Source of the DNA: JAWPMT01 sp965267435
Lineage (GTDB): Bacteria; Bacteroidota; Bacteroidia; Cytophagales; Cyclobacteriaceae
Direction: 5' to 3'
Assembly: GCA_965267435.1 (NCBI GenBank)
Contig: OZ253960.1
Span: forward strand, 6,510,001-6,574,000
DNA length: 64,000 nucleotides
Under the pieces are notes generated by a model. It worked only from the letters and a program-made list of their open reading frames with translations, had not been told where the DNA came from and did no database searches. A program made the translations under genes and the position numbers. Of this stretch, positions 49,892 to 58,734 are shown one piece after another (the stretch's first letter is position 1; each line of letters starts with the position of its first letter).

Positions 49892-49914
49892 AGCCGAGCG
49901 ATACTCGGCTTTTG
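49892..49914 (+). terminator. Terminator after the sialidase-like gene
   Basis: AGCCGAG/CTCGGCT (49892-49898 with 49904-49910) with loop CGATA and a following TTTGT. Upstream A-rich sequence makes it usable in both directions. Confidence 0.8.
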
Positions 49915-50150
49915 TCTCCATCAAAAAAAGTAATTGTAAAAAGCTAGTTGGCTGCCAGTAGCCTTCAGACGAGGAAGCAAGCATCTCCCGTTATCGTACT
50001 CCTACCAACAGTCAGGTCAAATATAGTGAAGTAGTTGGCATTGGATTGATAATCACTTAGTTATTAGAATGCATTTCATGTATTTATTCCCGTTGAAAAG
50101 GTCTTTGTGCTCATTGAACACAATAATGAAACTATCTATTTGATTTGTCG

Positions 50151-50179
50151 TACTTTTGTAATTGATAGTATTACTATCA
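50151..50179 (+). promoter_or_regulatory. Promoter -7 element and palindromic operator for the TetR-exporter operon
   Basis: TACTTTTG at 50151-50158 is a perfect Bacteroidota -7 element. Directly after it, TGATAGTA-T-TACTATCA (50163-50179) is a 17-bp palindrome with 8-bp arms, which would cover the transcription start. The TetR-family gene begins 21 bases later, so autorepression through this site is the simple reading. A -33 TTTG at the right distance was not found. Confidence 0.65.
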
Positions 50180-50200
50180 TAATTAACCAAAAGGCTTTTT

Positions 50201-50884
50201 ATGTCACTTGTACAACTATTAGTGCCAGACCGGTATTTTGTAAAAGACCCCAATTCAAGTGAGTTAGGGAAGAAGATTGTCAGTAAGGGCGTAGACCTGG
50301 TGCACGAGTTGGGTTTTGAGGACTTCACATTCAAGAAGTTGGCATCATGCATTGATTCTACGGAAGCCTCCATCTATCGATACTTTGAAAACAAGCTCAA
50401 GTTCTTGCTCTTTCTCACAACCATGTATTGGCGGTGGATAGACTACCTTATTGACTACAAGACCCACTATCTCGAGGACCCTTCAGAGAAGTTGACAGCG
50501 ATTCTGAAGATCCTCACGCACCAGGAGGAATTGGTACCGATTTCCAATAATGGGGAGATTGATTTGATCCGGTTGCGTGCGCTGGTAATGACAGAGTCGG
50601 ATAAGACCTATCTCACAAAGCAGGTAGACGAGATCAACAAAGAAGGCCTCTTTAAGGATTACAAAGCACTCTGTAAAAAGATCGCAGATGTCATTACGAA
50701 GATCAACCCGGAGTACCCATACCCTCGGGCGCTTGTAAGCACTGTTTTGGAAGCTTCGCATCAACAAGCGTTCTTTGCAATGCATCTTCCGTCATTGACG
50801 GAGATAACTGTAGGGGAACAATCCCTCGACGAGCAGGTTATGCAGTTTCTGAAAAAGACAATTGAATCAGCCATAAATAAGTAG
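50201..50884 (+). CDS. TetR/AcrR-family transcriptional regulator
   Basis: 227 residues. The N-terminal helix-turn-helix is seen in KKIVSKGVDLVHELGFEDFTFKKLASCIDSTEASIYRYFENKLKFLLFL (about 24-72). The ligand-binding domain (about 80-227) is helical and includes a conserved ALVSTVLEASHQQAFF. First gene of an exporter operon, 7 bases before the ABC gene, with a palindrome at 50163-50179 as likely operator. The start is not ATG-rich but ATG at 50201 follows the operator directly. Confidence 0.92.
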   Translation: MSLVQLLVPDRYFVKDPNSSELGKKIVSKGVDLVHELGFEDFTFKKLASCIDSTEASIYRYFENKLKFLLFLTTMYWRWIDYLIDYKTHYLEDPSEKLTAILKILTHQEELVPISNNGEIDLIRLRALVMTESDKTYLTKQVDEINKEGLFKDYKALCKKIADVITKINPEYPYPRALVSTVLEASHQQAFFAMHLPSLTEITVGEQSLDEQVMQFLKKTIESAINK

Positions 50885-50891
50885 GTGTGTT

Positions 50892-53126
50892 ATGCAACCA
50901 AGTTCAATAAATCCCTTTCTTATGTCGCCCGAGGCGGCATCGAAGTGCCTGGACAGTCAGCACATCTTACGAATCCTACATGGCAGCGCTGAGCGCCTGA
51001 AGCTGGATCTGGATAGTTCCGTACTGAAGGAGACTGATCAGCTCTTGCGGCACTACGAGCTCCATGATCTTCCGGAATTCATACGGGACCTGACTGAAAT
51101 GGCCAATTCCAATGGCATCGTCTATATCAAGAAGGAAGTGTCCCGTGCCGATTTCGAGATATTCATAGAAAACTTTGATGGCCCGATGATCCTCTTCCTC
51201 ACAGAGGGTGATCATATCGTGCCTGGTCTGATAGATACCAACAGCAAGCACAAAAAAGAGATCACTCTTCTGCGGGAAGAAGGCAATGTAGTGAAAGACC
51301 TGAGTGCTGTCGACGACACCAGCATCGTCTGCAATACAAAAGGAGAGATTGTTTTTCTATCCGTGTTTGCCTACGAGAGCGTAGTGGGCAGTGACATTAG
51401 CGATCCTGATAAGGAAAAGAAGCTGTCGCCTGTAATGCGGTTGTTCCGACTTCTTTCATCCGATAAGAAGGATATCTTTTATGTCTACGTCTACGCGGTG
51501 ATCATCGGTATCACGAGTTTGGTGCTCCCTCTCGGTATACAGGCAGCGATCGAACTGATTTCAGGTGGTGTGTTCTTTAGCTCCATCTATTTCCTGATCG
51601 GCATCATTATCGTCGGCGTGTTGGGCTCTGGGGTGCTACAGGTGTTGCAGATCATGATTGTGGAATTTCTCCAACGCCGGGTATTCACCAAGGCGGCGTT
51701 TGAGTTTGCCTACCGCGTGCCAAGGATCAGAATGGAAAGCGTGCTCAATTTGCATTTCCCCGAATTGATGAACCGTTTCTTTGACGTGCTGACCATTCAA
51801 AAAGGGTTGCCGAAGTTGCTGGTGGACCTTTCGACAGCTGTGATCCAGATCCTCTTTGGTTTGCTGCTACTGTCATTTTACCACCCTTTCTTCGTGTTCT
51901 TTGGTCTTTTCCTGTTAGGAACGCTGTTCCTGATATTTTACAATACCGGCCCCAGAGGCCTGGAGTCTTCCATTGTAGAATCAAAATACAAATACAAGGT
52001 CGTCTATTGGCTGGAGGAGCTTGCCCGTGCACTCTACAGCTTCAAGCTTTCGGGAACGACGGACTTACCTCTCAAGCGGACCGACTATTACGTCAACAAT
52101 TACCTCAAGAACCGTAAGAAGCATTTCCGTATCCTCGTAAGCCAGTATTCCTACATTCTCCTTTTCAAGGCTGTAGTCACTGCCGGTTTGTTGATCATTG
52201 GTACAGTCCTCGTGGTGCGTCGGGAGATCACTTTGGGCCAGTTCGTAGCCTCGGAGGTTATCATCATTTTGATCCTCAACTCCGTGGAGAAGATCATCAT
52301 GTACATGGACGTCGTCTACGACATGCTCACAGCCGTGGACAAGATCGCCCACGTCACAGACCTTCCCCTGGAAAAATCTGGGGGAATTGATGTAGATATT
52401 GACCGGTCCGAAGGCTTTGAGATTGAAACGCGTGACCTTACCTACACCTATCAAAGCTCGAGCAAACCAGCGATCAAAGGTGTGACCATGTCGATCAAAC
52501 CTGGAGAACATGTCTGCATTAGTGGCATTGGAGGCTCAGGTAAGACGACCCTGATCAACGCCCTTGCTGGCATGTACAACTCATACGAGGGAACGGTCAC
52601 CTACAACAAATACTCGCTGCGAGATGTGGATCGTGTCCATCTACGAGATCGCATCGGGAAAAACGTGTCTACAGAAGACATTTTCGAAGGGTCTATCCTG
52701 GACAATGTACTGGTGGGTAAGCCCTTCATCGACGAAAAGACGGCCATAGAAGCACTGGAACAGGTGGGCTTGCATAAGGAAATTACGGGCTTACCCGAAG
52801 GGCTACATACACAGATCCTCAGTGGCGGCAAAGGCTACTCGGAGACTTTTGTACAAAAACTCATTCTCGCAAGATGTATCGCTAAGCAGCCCAATCTGCT
52901 GATCTTGAATGACTTCTTTATCAGCTTTTCAAAGAGTGAGCGACTGGAGCTGATCTCAAAGATTACCGATGAAAGCTGCAACTGGACCTTGATACTTGTT
53001 TCCAATGACCCACTGGTAATGGCCTCATGCGAGCGGGTCATTTACATGCAGGATGGGGAGATCATCGCTGATGGATCCTTCGAGGACCTGTTGAAACAAG
53101 ATGAAATCGTCAAAAACCTCAACTAG
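50892..53126 (+). CDS. ABC exporter subunit with degenerate ATPase motifs
   Basis: 744 residues: a soluble N-terminal region of about 190 residues, six membrane segments (about 195-480) and a nucleotide-binding domain (about 510-744). The N-terminal region resembles the position of the C39-like domain of RTX exporters but shows no catalytic Cys-His pair. Walker A is intact (GIGGSGKTT, 545-553) and the signature LSGGK is present (643-647). The Walker B region reads LLILND instead of LLLLDE (Asn673-Asp674), the H-loop His is Asn705 (VSNDP), and the Q-loop position is Ser593. It should form a type I exporter with the HlyD and TolC proteins encoded next; hydrolysis may be slow or altered. Confidence 0.9.
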   Translation: MQPSSINPFLMSPEAASKCLDSQHILRILHGSAERLKLDLDSSVLKETDQLLRHYELHDLPEFIRDLTEMANSNGIVYIKKEVSRADFEIFIENFDGPMILFLTEGDHIVPGLIDTNSKHKKEITLLREEGNVVKDLSAVDDTSIVCNTKGEIVFLSVFAYESVVGSDISDPDKEKKLSPVMRLFRLLSSDKKDIFYVYVYAVIIGITSLVLPLGIQAAIELISGGVFFSSIYFLIGIIIVGVLGSGVLQVLQIMIVEFLQRRVFTKAAFEFAYRVPRIRMESVLNLHFPELMNRFFDVLTIQKGLPKLLVDLSTAVIQILFGLLLLSFYHPFFVFFGLFLLGTLFLIFYNTGPRGLESSIVESKYKYKVVYWLEELARALYSFKLSGTTDLPLKRTDYYVNNYLKNRKKHFRILVSQYSYILLFKAVVTAGLLIIGTVLVVRREITLGQFVASEVIIILILNSVEKIIMYMDVVYDMLTAVDKIAHVTDLPLEKSGGIDVDIDRSEGFEIETRDLTYTYQSSSKPAIKGVTMSIKPGEHVCISGIGGSGKTTLINALAGMYNSYEGTVTYNKYSLRDVDRVHLRDRIGKNVSTEDIFEGSILDNVLVGKPFIDEKTAIEALEQVGLHKEITGLPEGLHTQILSGGKGYSETFVQKLILARCIAKQPNLLILNDFFISFSKSERLELISKITDESCNWTLILVSNDPLVMASCERVIYMQDGEIIADGSFEDLLKQDEIVKNLN

Positions 53127-53128
53127 TC

Positions 53129-54502
53129 ATGCTGAATATTTCAAAGAACAATATAGATGAGCGACTAGCTGACAAGCAGCTGTATTCGCTGAAGGTGCTG
53201 AGAACACCAGGACTGAGCATTTACCTTGCGCGCGTTCTGATCGTCATGTCAGGCATCGCGCTCATTTCCCTCTTCATGCCATGGCAGCAGAACATTCGTG
53301 GTCGTGGGAAGGTGACAGCCTTAAATCCTGCCAATCGTCCTCAGACGGTCCAGTCGGTTATTCCGGGAAGGATCGCTGAGTGGCACGTTGTCGAAGGCCA
53401 ATTTGTCGCCGCAGGTGATACCCTTCTGGAGATCTCAGAGGTCAAGGACAAGTACTTCGACCCTGAGATCCTGACAAGATTGAGGGAGCAGGTCGACGCC
53501 AAGAAGTCCGGTTTGATGGCAAAGAACCTCAAGCGTGATGCCTATCAGAATCAGATCAAATTCCTCCGTCAGTCACTTACGGTGAAACTGCAGCAGACGG
53601 AGAATAAGATCACGCAGACGGAGTTGAAAGTGGAGAGCGACAGCATCAAGCTGATCGCAGAGGAAGTGAACTTTGAAAACTACTCGAATATCTTCGAACG
53701 AAACAAGCGGAGGTACGAGGCGGGTAACATCACAAGGACCAAATTCCAGGAAATGGAAACGAAGTTCAACGAAGCTCGAGCTAAGTTAATCAGTCAGCAA
53801 AATGCCCTAGTACAGAGCCGAACAGGTTTGACGATCGCTATTACGGACCTGGCGGGTGTGCAGGCGGAATACGCTGAGAAGATCAGCAAAGCGACCACCG
53901 AGCTGCAAGCCACACTCTCGGAGATCAACGAGTCTCAGGCGGAGATCGCCAAGCTTGAAAACGAATATGCCAGTGTAGCCGTGAGGCGCGAACAGTATTT
54001 TCTCAAAGCGCCACAGACGGGTTTTGTTGTACAGGCATTGAAAGTAGGTATCGGGGAGACCATCAAGGAGGGTGAGGCCATCGTAACCATTCAGCCCGAT
54101 GAGCCGGATCTGGCTGTCGAGATGTATGTGCGCGCCATGGATGTACCCCTCATACAGCAGGGGCGCAAGGTCCGGATACAATTCGACGGGTGGCCAGCCA
54201 TTCAGTTTTCAGGGTGGCCCAGTGTGTCAGTGGGAACTTTTGGAGGCAATGTGCAGGTGATCGATCGAGTCAATGATGAAAATGGCTCTTTTCGTATTCT
54301 GGTAGTTCCCGACCCGGAAGAGGACCCATGGCCAGAGCAGTTGCGATTGGGATCGGCGACGAAAGGCTGGGTCATGTTGGATAATGTCCGTATTTGGTAC
54401 GAAGTCTGGCGTCAGCTGAATGGCTTCCCACCGAGTCTGTACGAAGAGCCTGACGAAGACGAAGGCAAGGATACCCCAAAGAACAAAATCAAGTTGAAAT
54501 GA
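53129..54502 (+). CDS. HlyD-family membrane fusion protein
   Basis: 457 residues with one membrane anchor (about 30-50, VLIVMSGIALISLFMPW), a lipoyl-like half-domain (VQSVIPGRIAEWHVVEGQFVAAGDTLLEI), a long coiled-coil hairpin (about 125-285, rich in Glu, Lys and Gln), the second lipoyl half (LKAPQTGFVVQALKVGIGETIKEGEAIVTI) and a beta-barrel domain. It bridges the ABC exporter and TolC across the periplasm. Two bases separate it from the ABC gene and it overlaps tolC by 4 bases. Confidence 0.92.
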   Translation: MLNISKNNIDERLADKQLYSLKVLRTPGLSIYLARVLIVMSGIALISLFMPWQQNIRGRGKVTALNPANRPQTVQSVIPGRIAEWHVVEGQFVAAGDTLLEISEVKDKYFDPEILTRLREQVDAKKSGLMAKNLKRDAYQNQIKFLRQSLTVKLQQTENKITQTELKVESDSIKLIAEEVNFENYSNIFERNKRRYEAGNITRTKFQEMETKFNEARAKLISQQNALVQSRTGLTIAITDLAGVQAEYAEKISKATTELQATLSEINESQAEIAKLENEYASVAVRREQYFLKAPQTGFVVQALKVGIGETIKEGEAIVTIQPDEPDLAVEMYVRAMDVPLIQQGRKVRIQFDGWPAIQFSGWPSVSVGTFGGNVQVIDRVNDENGSFRILVVPDPEEDPWPEQLRLGSATKGWVMLDNVRIWYEVWRQLNGFPPSLYEEPDEDEGKDTPKNKIKLK

Positions 54503-55953
54503 CGCGACTGATATCGCTGATATCCCTGCTGTTCATGGCGTCAGTCGGTTGGACACAACCGGTAGACAGTACGGAAGTCATGACACTACAAAGGTTTCTT
54601 GGTCTTGTCTATGCGCATCACCCTGTGGTGAAGCAGGCGCGCTTGCAACCCCAATCGGCGGATGCCAAGCTGTTGGAGGCCAAAGGGCAGTTTGATCCAA
54701 AATTGGAGGCCGGCTACGATTATAAGCGCTTCAAAGGCACCGAATATTGGAATACACTGGGAGCAGGGCTCAAGTTCCAAACTTGGTTTCCAATAGATCC
54801 AAAGATCGAGTACGATAGGAATCAGGGAGACTTTCTAGACCCGGGACAAACCATCCCTGAATCCAATAACTTTCGGCAGCTCTCCTATGGCATTTCGCTC
54901 CCGGTGGGTAAAGGGTTGATCATTGATGAACGTCGCAGCACGATGAAGCAAGCGCGCATCTATCAATCAATAGCGGTAGCGGAGCAAAATAAGATGCTCA
55001 ATAAGATCTTACTGACGGCGACGAAGCACTACTTTGAGTGGTACCTGGCATTTCGACAGGCGACGCTGCTGGGCAACAGCGTGGATATCGCCTCCGAGCT
55101 CTTCGATCGGGTCGTACTCGACTATGGTTTTGGTGAGGCCGCTGTAGTGGATACGGTGCAGGCGCAGATCACCTATCAAACGAGACAGGCCGACTACGAA
55201 AAGGCAAAATTCCAGCTACAGTTCAACAGACTCATGCTCTCTCAGCATCTGTGGTCTGAGAGTGGCGATCCGATGGAACTGCAGGCACTGACCATCCCCG
55301 ATACGACCCTAAACTTTCGTGATATGCCTACCGAGCAGGAGGTCAGCGATTTCGTCACCTGGTCAAGCACGAATCACCCAGAGATACGCAAGCTGGCCTT
55401 CAAGATCCAGCAGCTGGAGGTCGAGCAGAGATGGAACCGCGAATCCATCAAGCCTCAGGTCGACCTGAGCTATGCCTTCATCGATGCACCGGTATCTGGA
55501 GGAGGGGAGACGTCCGCACCTTCTTTCAACGATAACTATAAGATCGGGGTGGACTTCTCCTTTCCCGTGTTGATGCGCAAGGCCAAGGGAAAGCTACAGC
55601 AGACGCGATTGAAGTTGGAGGGCACCAATTATGAGTTGGCCCAAAGGCGCGTAGAGATCAAGAACAGTATCCTCGCCAAGTATGCGGAGACACAGATGTC
55701 GCAGCGTCTCTCGCAGCAGTTCCGGGCAATGGCTGACAACTATAGACGGCTGCTTCAAGCGGAGCTCCTCAACCTGGAGACCGGGGAGAGCGATCTCTTC
55801 AAACTCAATATCCAGCAGGATAAGTTGATCGAATCTGAAATCAAGTACCTGGACAACCTGGTGAAATTCCACAAGAACAAAGCGGAACTCTACTACGAGG
55901 TCGGTACGCTGTTCAGCGAAGTGGAGACGGCATTGGGCATCAACACCCCGTAA
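54499..55953 (+). CDS. TolC-family outer-membrane channel protein
   Basis: 484 residues with signal peptide (LISLISLLFMASVGWTQ). Two OEP repeats of coiled-coil helices and beta strands are visible: FLGLVYAHHPVVKQARLQ at the start of the first, EVSDFVTWSSTNHPEIRKLAFKIQQLEVEQRWNRES at the second, and FSFPVLMRKAKGKLQQTRLKLEGTNYEL in the last helix pair. It completes the three-part exporter. Start ATG overlaps the hlyD-like stop. Confidence 0.92.
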   Translation: MTRLISLISLLFMASVGWTQPVDSTEVMTLQRFLGLVYAHHPVVKQARLQPQSADAKLLEAKGQFDPKLEAGYDYKRFKGTEYWNTLGAGLKFQTWFPIDPKIEYDRNQGDFLDPGQTIPESNNFRQLSYGISLPVGKGLIIDERRSTMKQARIYQSIAVAEQNKMLNKILLTATKHYFEWYLAFRQATLLGNSVDIASELFDRVVLDYGFGEAAVVDTVQAQITYQTRQADYEKAKFQLQFNRLMLSQHLWSESGDPMELQALTIPDTTLNFRDMPTEQEVSDFVTWSSTNHPEIRKLAFKIQQLEVEQRWNRESIKPQVDLSYAFIDAPVSGGGETSAPSFNDNYKIGVDFSFPVLMRKAKGKLQQTRLKLEGTNYELAQRRVEIKNSILAKYAETQMSQRLSQQFRAMADNYRRLLQAELLNLETGESDLFKLNIQQDKLIESEIKYLDNLVKFHKNKAELYYEVGTLFSEVETALGINTP

Positions 55954-56026
55954 GTTGCAAGCAATTTTGGGGCGATGAGCGTCGTTGGGATGGTAATACA
56001 TCCCTCATTCCTATATATTCGAGTAC

Positions 56027-56662
56027 ATGTGGCCACAGAATATCCATTTGATCCATGGCTTGGGCTTGCTGCTTTTCGTACTGCTTTCTCCCGTCCTATC
56101 GATGGGTCAGGATGTAACGCAGCATGCTATCACTATTGGCTCCAGCGAATTTGAGATCAATGGGCGCACGAATGTGAGCTCCTTTCAGTGTTCGTTGAAA
56201 GAAGACTACACGGAGAAAACCCTATTGGTAGAGAGTGTCCTCTGGAGCAACACCCAGTTGTCTTTTGGAGGTATGGAATTTAGCTATCCGGTGACGAACT
56301 TCGAATGTGCGCTCAGACCCATGACGAAGGAACTGCACGAAACCCTGAATGCCTCGGAGTACCCGGAGCTACTGCTCGAGGTCCGAGATATCACCGTAAC
56401 TGACGGCAACAGCGAGATCCAAAACTTGCAGGTGGGGGCGCATGTCACGATCACATTGGCGGGAGTGAAGAAGGATATCTTGATCTCGGATGGATTTGTC
56501 ATCAATGAAAGTGGGGATTCGTTGGTGCTGGGAGGTAGCAAGGAGTTGCTTTTGAGTGATTTTAACCTGGAGCCACCCACAAAGATGCTGGGGCTTGTGC
56601 GGGTGATGGACCAGCTCCTTGTGTCTTTTCGCATTGCCATGAAAGCCCAATCTATCAGATAA
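56027..56662 (+). CDS. Secreted YceI-like domain protein
   Basis: 211 residues with signal peptide (GLGLLLFVLLSPVLSMGQ). The mature domain begins HAITIGSSEFEINGRTNVSSFQCSL, a YceI-type lipocalin-like start, and contains PMTKELHETLNASEYPELLLEV, the conserved helix-strand block. YceI proteins bind isoprenoid-type lipids in the periplasm. It lies 73 bases after tolC on the same strand and may belong to the exporter operon; role unknown. Confidence 0.75.
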   Translation: MWPQNIHLIHGLGLLLFVLLSPVLSMGQDVTQHAITIGSSEFEINGRTNVSSFQCSLKEDYTEKTLLVESVLWSNTQLSFGGMEFSYPVTNFECALRPMTKELHETLNASEYPELLLEVRDITVTDGNSEIQNLQVGAHVTITLAGVKKDILISDGFVINESGDSLVLGGSKELLLSDFNLEPPTKMLGLVRVMDQLLVSFRIAMKAQSIR

Positions 56663-56667
56663 GAAAA

Positions 56668-56690
56668 GCCACCCCTAGCGAGGTGGCCTT
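56668..56690. terminator. Terminator after the exporter operon
   Basis: GCCACC/GGTGGC (56668-56673 with 56682-56687) with an 8-base loop, flanked by AAAA on one side and CTT on the other. It lies between convergent genes and may serve both. Confidence 0.65.
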
Positions 56691-56733
56691 CCCTAATGTT
56701 TGAACTGCGTAATTAGAACGGTATCTTCTCTGC

Positions 56734-58005
56734 TTAGAAGGAAATGGCTGCTTCTATCATCACACCATTAAATTCAGCGCCTTGGAATTTCGAGCCATCC
56801 CATCCAGCGCCGTCGTATGACTGACGTACATATTCAAATTTGGTGAGCACGTTGTTGGTCAAGAACCAACCACCACCAATATTGAGTCGATCTGTATTGG
56901 TATCCTCTGCCGCATCGGTGAAGTTGCCGGTTACAGAATTATATCGACCACCTATGTATAGGTTTTCATCAGCACCAAATCTGTAGAGTGCTTCGAGTCC
57001 AATCTGGGTGAATCCACCACCACCGCCTTCATCAGCGTCGCGGCCGTCATTGGCAAACTCAAACACGCCAAAGAACTCAAAACCAGAAGCTTTCAGGAAT
57101 GGGTTGATCTGGATGGCAGTCTGGTAAGGGAATCCTGTATTCAGACGAGGTAGGAAGTCACTGGGTCGTGCATCGTTGATGCCTTCCAATACGCTGTAGT
57201 AACGTGAGCCCGCACGGTCGCCGTTGTAGAGGTAATCACGTGTTCCAGAGCTTGTGCTGCTATAGAAGGAACCTGTCAAACGCACCCTTAGATTGTCACT
57301 TACTTGATTATCATAACCTAGTTTACCATAGATGGCTACACCATCATCGCCCGCTACTGGATTCTGATTGAGTCGTCCATTGGATACACCAAGTACACCA
57401 AGAAAACCGCTTGTGTTGATGGTCACCTGGGCGTGGGGCTCTGTAGTGAAGGCATCCATGATGTAGTTGCCCACAAAAGGGTTGAAGATCACGCGTGCGT
57501 TGTCGGACCTACGGAAGTGAGCGTCACCGTAGTTGATCTCGTCCATACCAAATCTCAAGGTAGCGACATCCATGAACCCACTTAGGAATCCGGGGCTGAT
57601 CCAATCTAGTCGGTCCATTTGCAGATAACCGCCCTTGACCCATGCTTCTGGGTGATGTCTGGAAGAAAGCCATGTACGAAGGTGCATTCTCAAACCATCG
57701 GCTAATTGGACATCGAAGTTGAGGTTGGCAGTCGGCAAACTGAAGTTGTTGGCTAGTTCTACGAGAGTATCACCTACCAGGTCATTTTCCTGAGACAGGC
57801 CCTGGAATTGCATGGCGAAATCACCACCAATTCTGACCCTAACTCCTGAGAACTCGACTGTGTCCGTCTTAGAGGTTTCGAAGACATTTAGACCTCGCTT
57901 GTCATTGTATCTGAAGTATTGAATGCTGGGTTGCTGTGCAGCTACGATGGTAGTGGCCAACATCATCAGCGCCACTGCCAAAGACTTGTAGTATTTAGTT
58001 TTCAT
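56734..58005 (-). CDS. Outer-membrane beta-barrel (porin-like) protein
   Basis: 423 residues with signal peptide (SLAVALMMLATTIVAAQ). Alternating strands run to the end: SGVRVRIGGDFAMQFQGLSQ, LNFDVQLADGLRMHLRTWLSS, ATLRFGMDEINYGDAHFRRSD, VRLTGSFYSSTSS, LYIGGRYNSVTGN and a C-terminal VMIEAAISF ending in Phe, the usual barrel signal. About sixteen strands are possible. Homologous Bacteroidota proteins are commonly annotated only as porin family. It is divergent from the UspA gene across a 730-base spacer. Substrate unknown. Confidence 0.8.
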   Translation of the reverse strand: MKTKYYKSLAVALMMLATTIVAAQQPSIQYFRYNDKRGLNVFETSKTDTVEFSGVRVRIGGDFAMQFQGLSQENDLVGDTLVELANNFSLPTANLNFDVQLADGLRMHLRTWLSSRHHPEAWVKGGYLQMDRLDWISPGFLSGFMDVATLRFGMDEINYGDAHFRRSDNARVIFNPFVGNYIMDAFTTEPHAQVTINTSGFLGVLGVSNGRLNQNPVAGDDGVAIYGKLGYDNQVSDNLRVRLTGSFYSSTSSGTRDYLYNGDRAGSRYYSVLEGINDARPSDFLPRLNTGFPYQTAIQINPFLKASGFEFFGVFEFANDGRDADEGGGGGFTQIGLEALYRFGADENLYIGGRYNSVTGNFTDAAEDTNTDRLNIGGGWFLTNNVLTKFEYVRQSYDGAGWDGSKFQGAEFNGVMIEAAISF

Positions 58006-58734
58006 GATTGAAAAAGGTTAAATCAATGGTCACTTTTTTGTGATAATTAAACTCGAGATCTGGCGGTTTTTTTGTCCCTCCAAGGTCTTGAATTCGAGAG
58101 CAAGCTATCGTCAAACGGATTCCCAGAGGATGACTTCAAAAGGTCACCTATGTGACACGTATCAATTGCTCAGCCAACAAATGTCAGTCTTCTGGGATGA
58201 GGGATTTATTAGTCGTTTTTGAGTGAATCCTAACGGCTTATAGTTTGAAAAATGCGGGTAACATTTTGATAATCAATTGTTTTGGGGAAGGTATTTTTCT
58301 CCTCTACAGGGGTCCACTACGGTTGATGGCAAGGACTTGTCGTATGTCGGCACTCAATTAGGACGCGAGCAAGTCGTCGTTTCATCTTTCATGGATCGCC
58401 GAGCCTTGATGATCATGGACTGGCTGGATGAAGTGCTGCTCGGCGGAGATCAGTCATGCCTGGTGGAGTGCCGATCCTATTATATAGGTGTCCTTTGATA
58501 AGGCCGGGTAAATGCAAGTTTTTCCTGACATACTCCAATCATAACGTTGTTTGTCGTTTTTCTTTCTGAAGTTTCCGTCGCATTCACAATGAGATATTGC
58601 AATCGTTTGCACTTTGTAGTAAATTCAGTAACCTGACTGCCAAATGTCATTATTTACAGTATAGGCATCTTCTACATTTGGATCGGACGGTTTAGGTAAG
58701 GAGCGTTCTTACACACCTATAAATAGATGCGACG
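58006..58734. other. Noncoding spacer between porin-like and uspA genes, with nested inverted repeats
   Basis: No gene is supported. TCGGCACTC at 58347-58355 pairs with GAGTGCCGA at 58466-58474, and inside it CGCCGAG at 58397-58403 pairs with CTCGGCG at 58439-58445, so the segment 58347-58474 can fold as a nested structure. GTCAC-CTAT-GTGAC (about 58144-58157) is a palindrome, and TTGATAATCAA lies at about 58268-58278. The fold has no matching terminator T-run. It may be a structured leader or a repeat. Confidence 0.4.
58673..58680 (+). promoter_or_regulatory. Promoter -7 element for uspA-ccoI
   Basis: TACATTTG matches the Bacteroidota -7 consensus TAnnTTTG exactly and lies 55 bases before the uspA ATG. 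The expected -33 region (about 58648-58653, ATTATTTAC) is a weak match. TGAC-N8-GTCA at 58634-58649 is upstream but has a wider spacing than the Fnr-like sites. Confidence 0.45.

Noticed and set aside
58277..58498. 73-codon open frame beginning with TTG in the uspA upstream spacer
   Set aside because: No known motif, no ribosome-binding context and no membrane or signal pattern. It coincides with the nested inverted repeats, which explain the sequence constraint better.
58634..58649. TGAC-N8-GTCA before uspA considered as another Fnr-like site
   Set aside because: The half-site spacing is 8 rather than 4 bases, so it does not match the palindrome at nifJ and ccoS.
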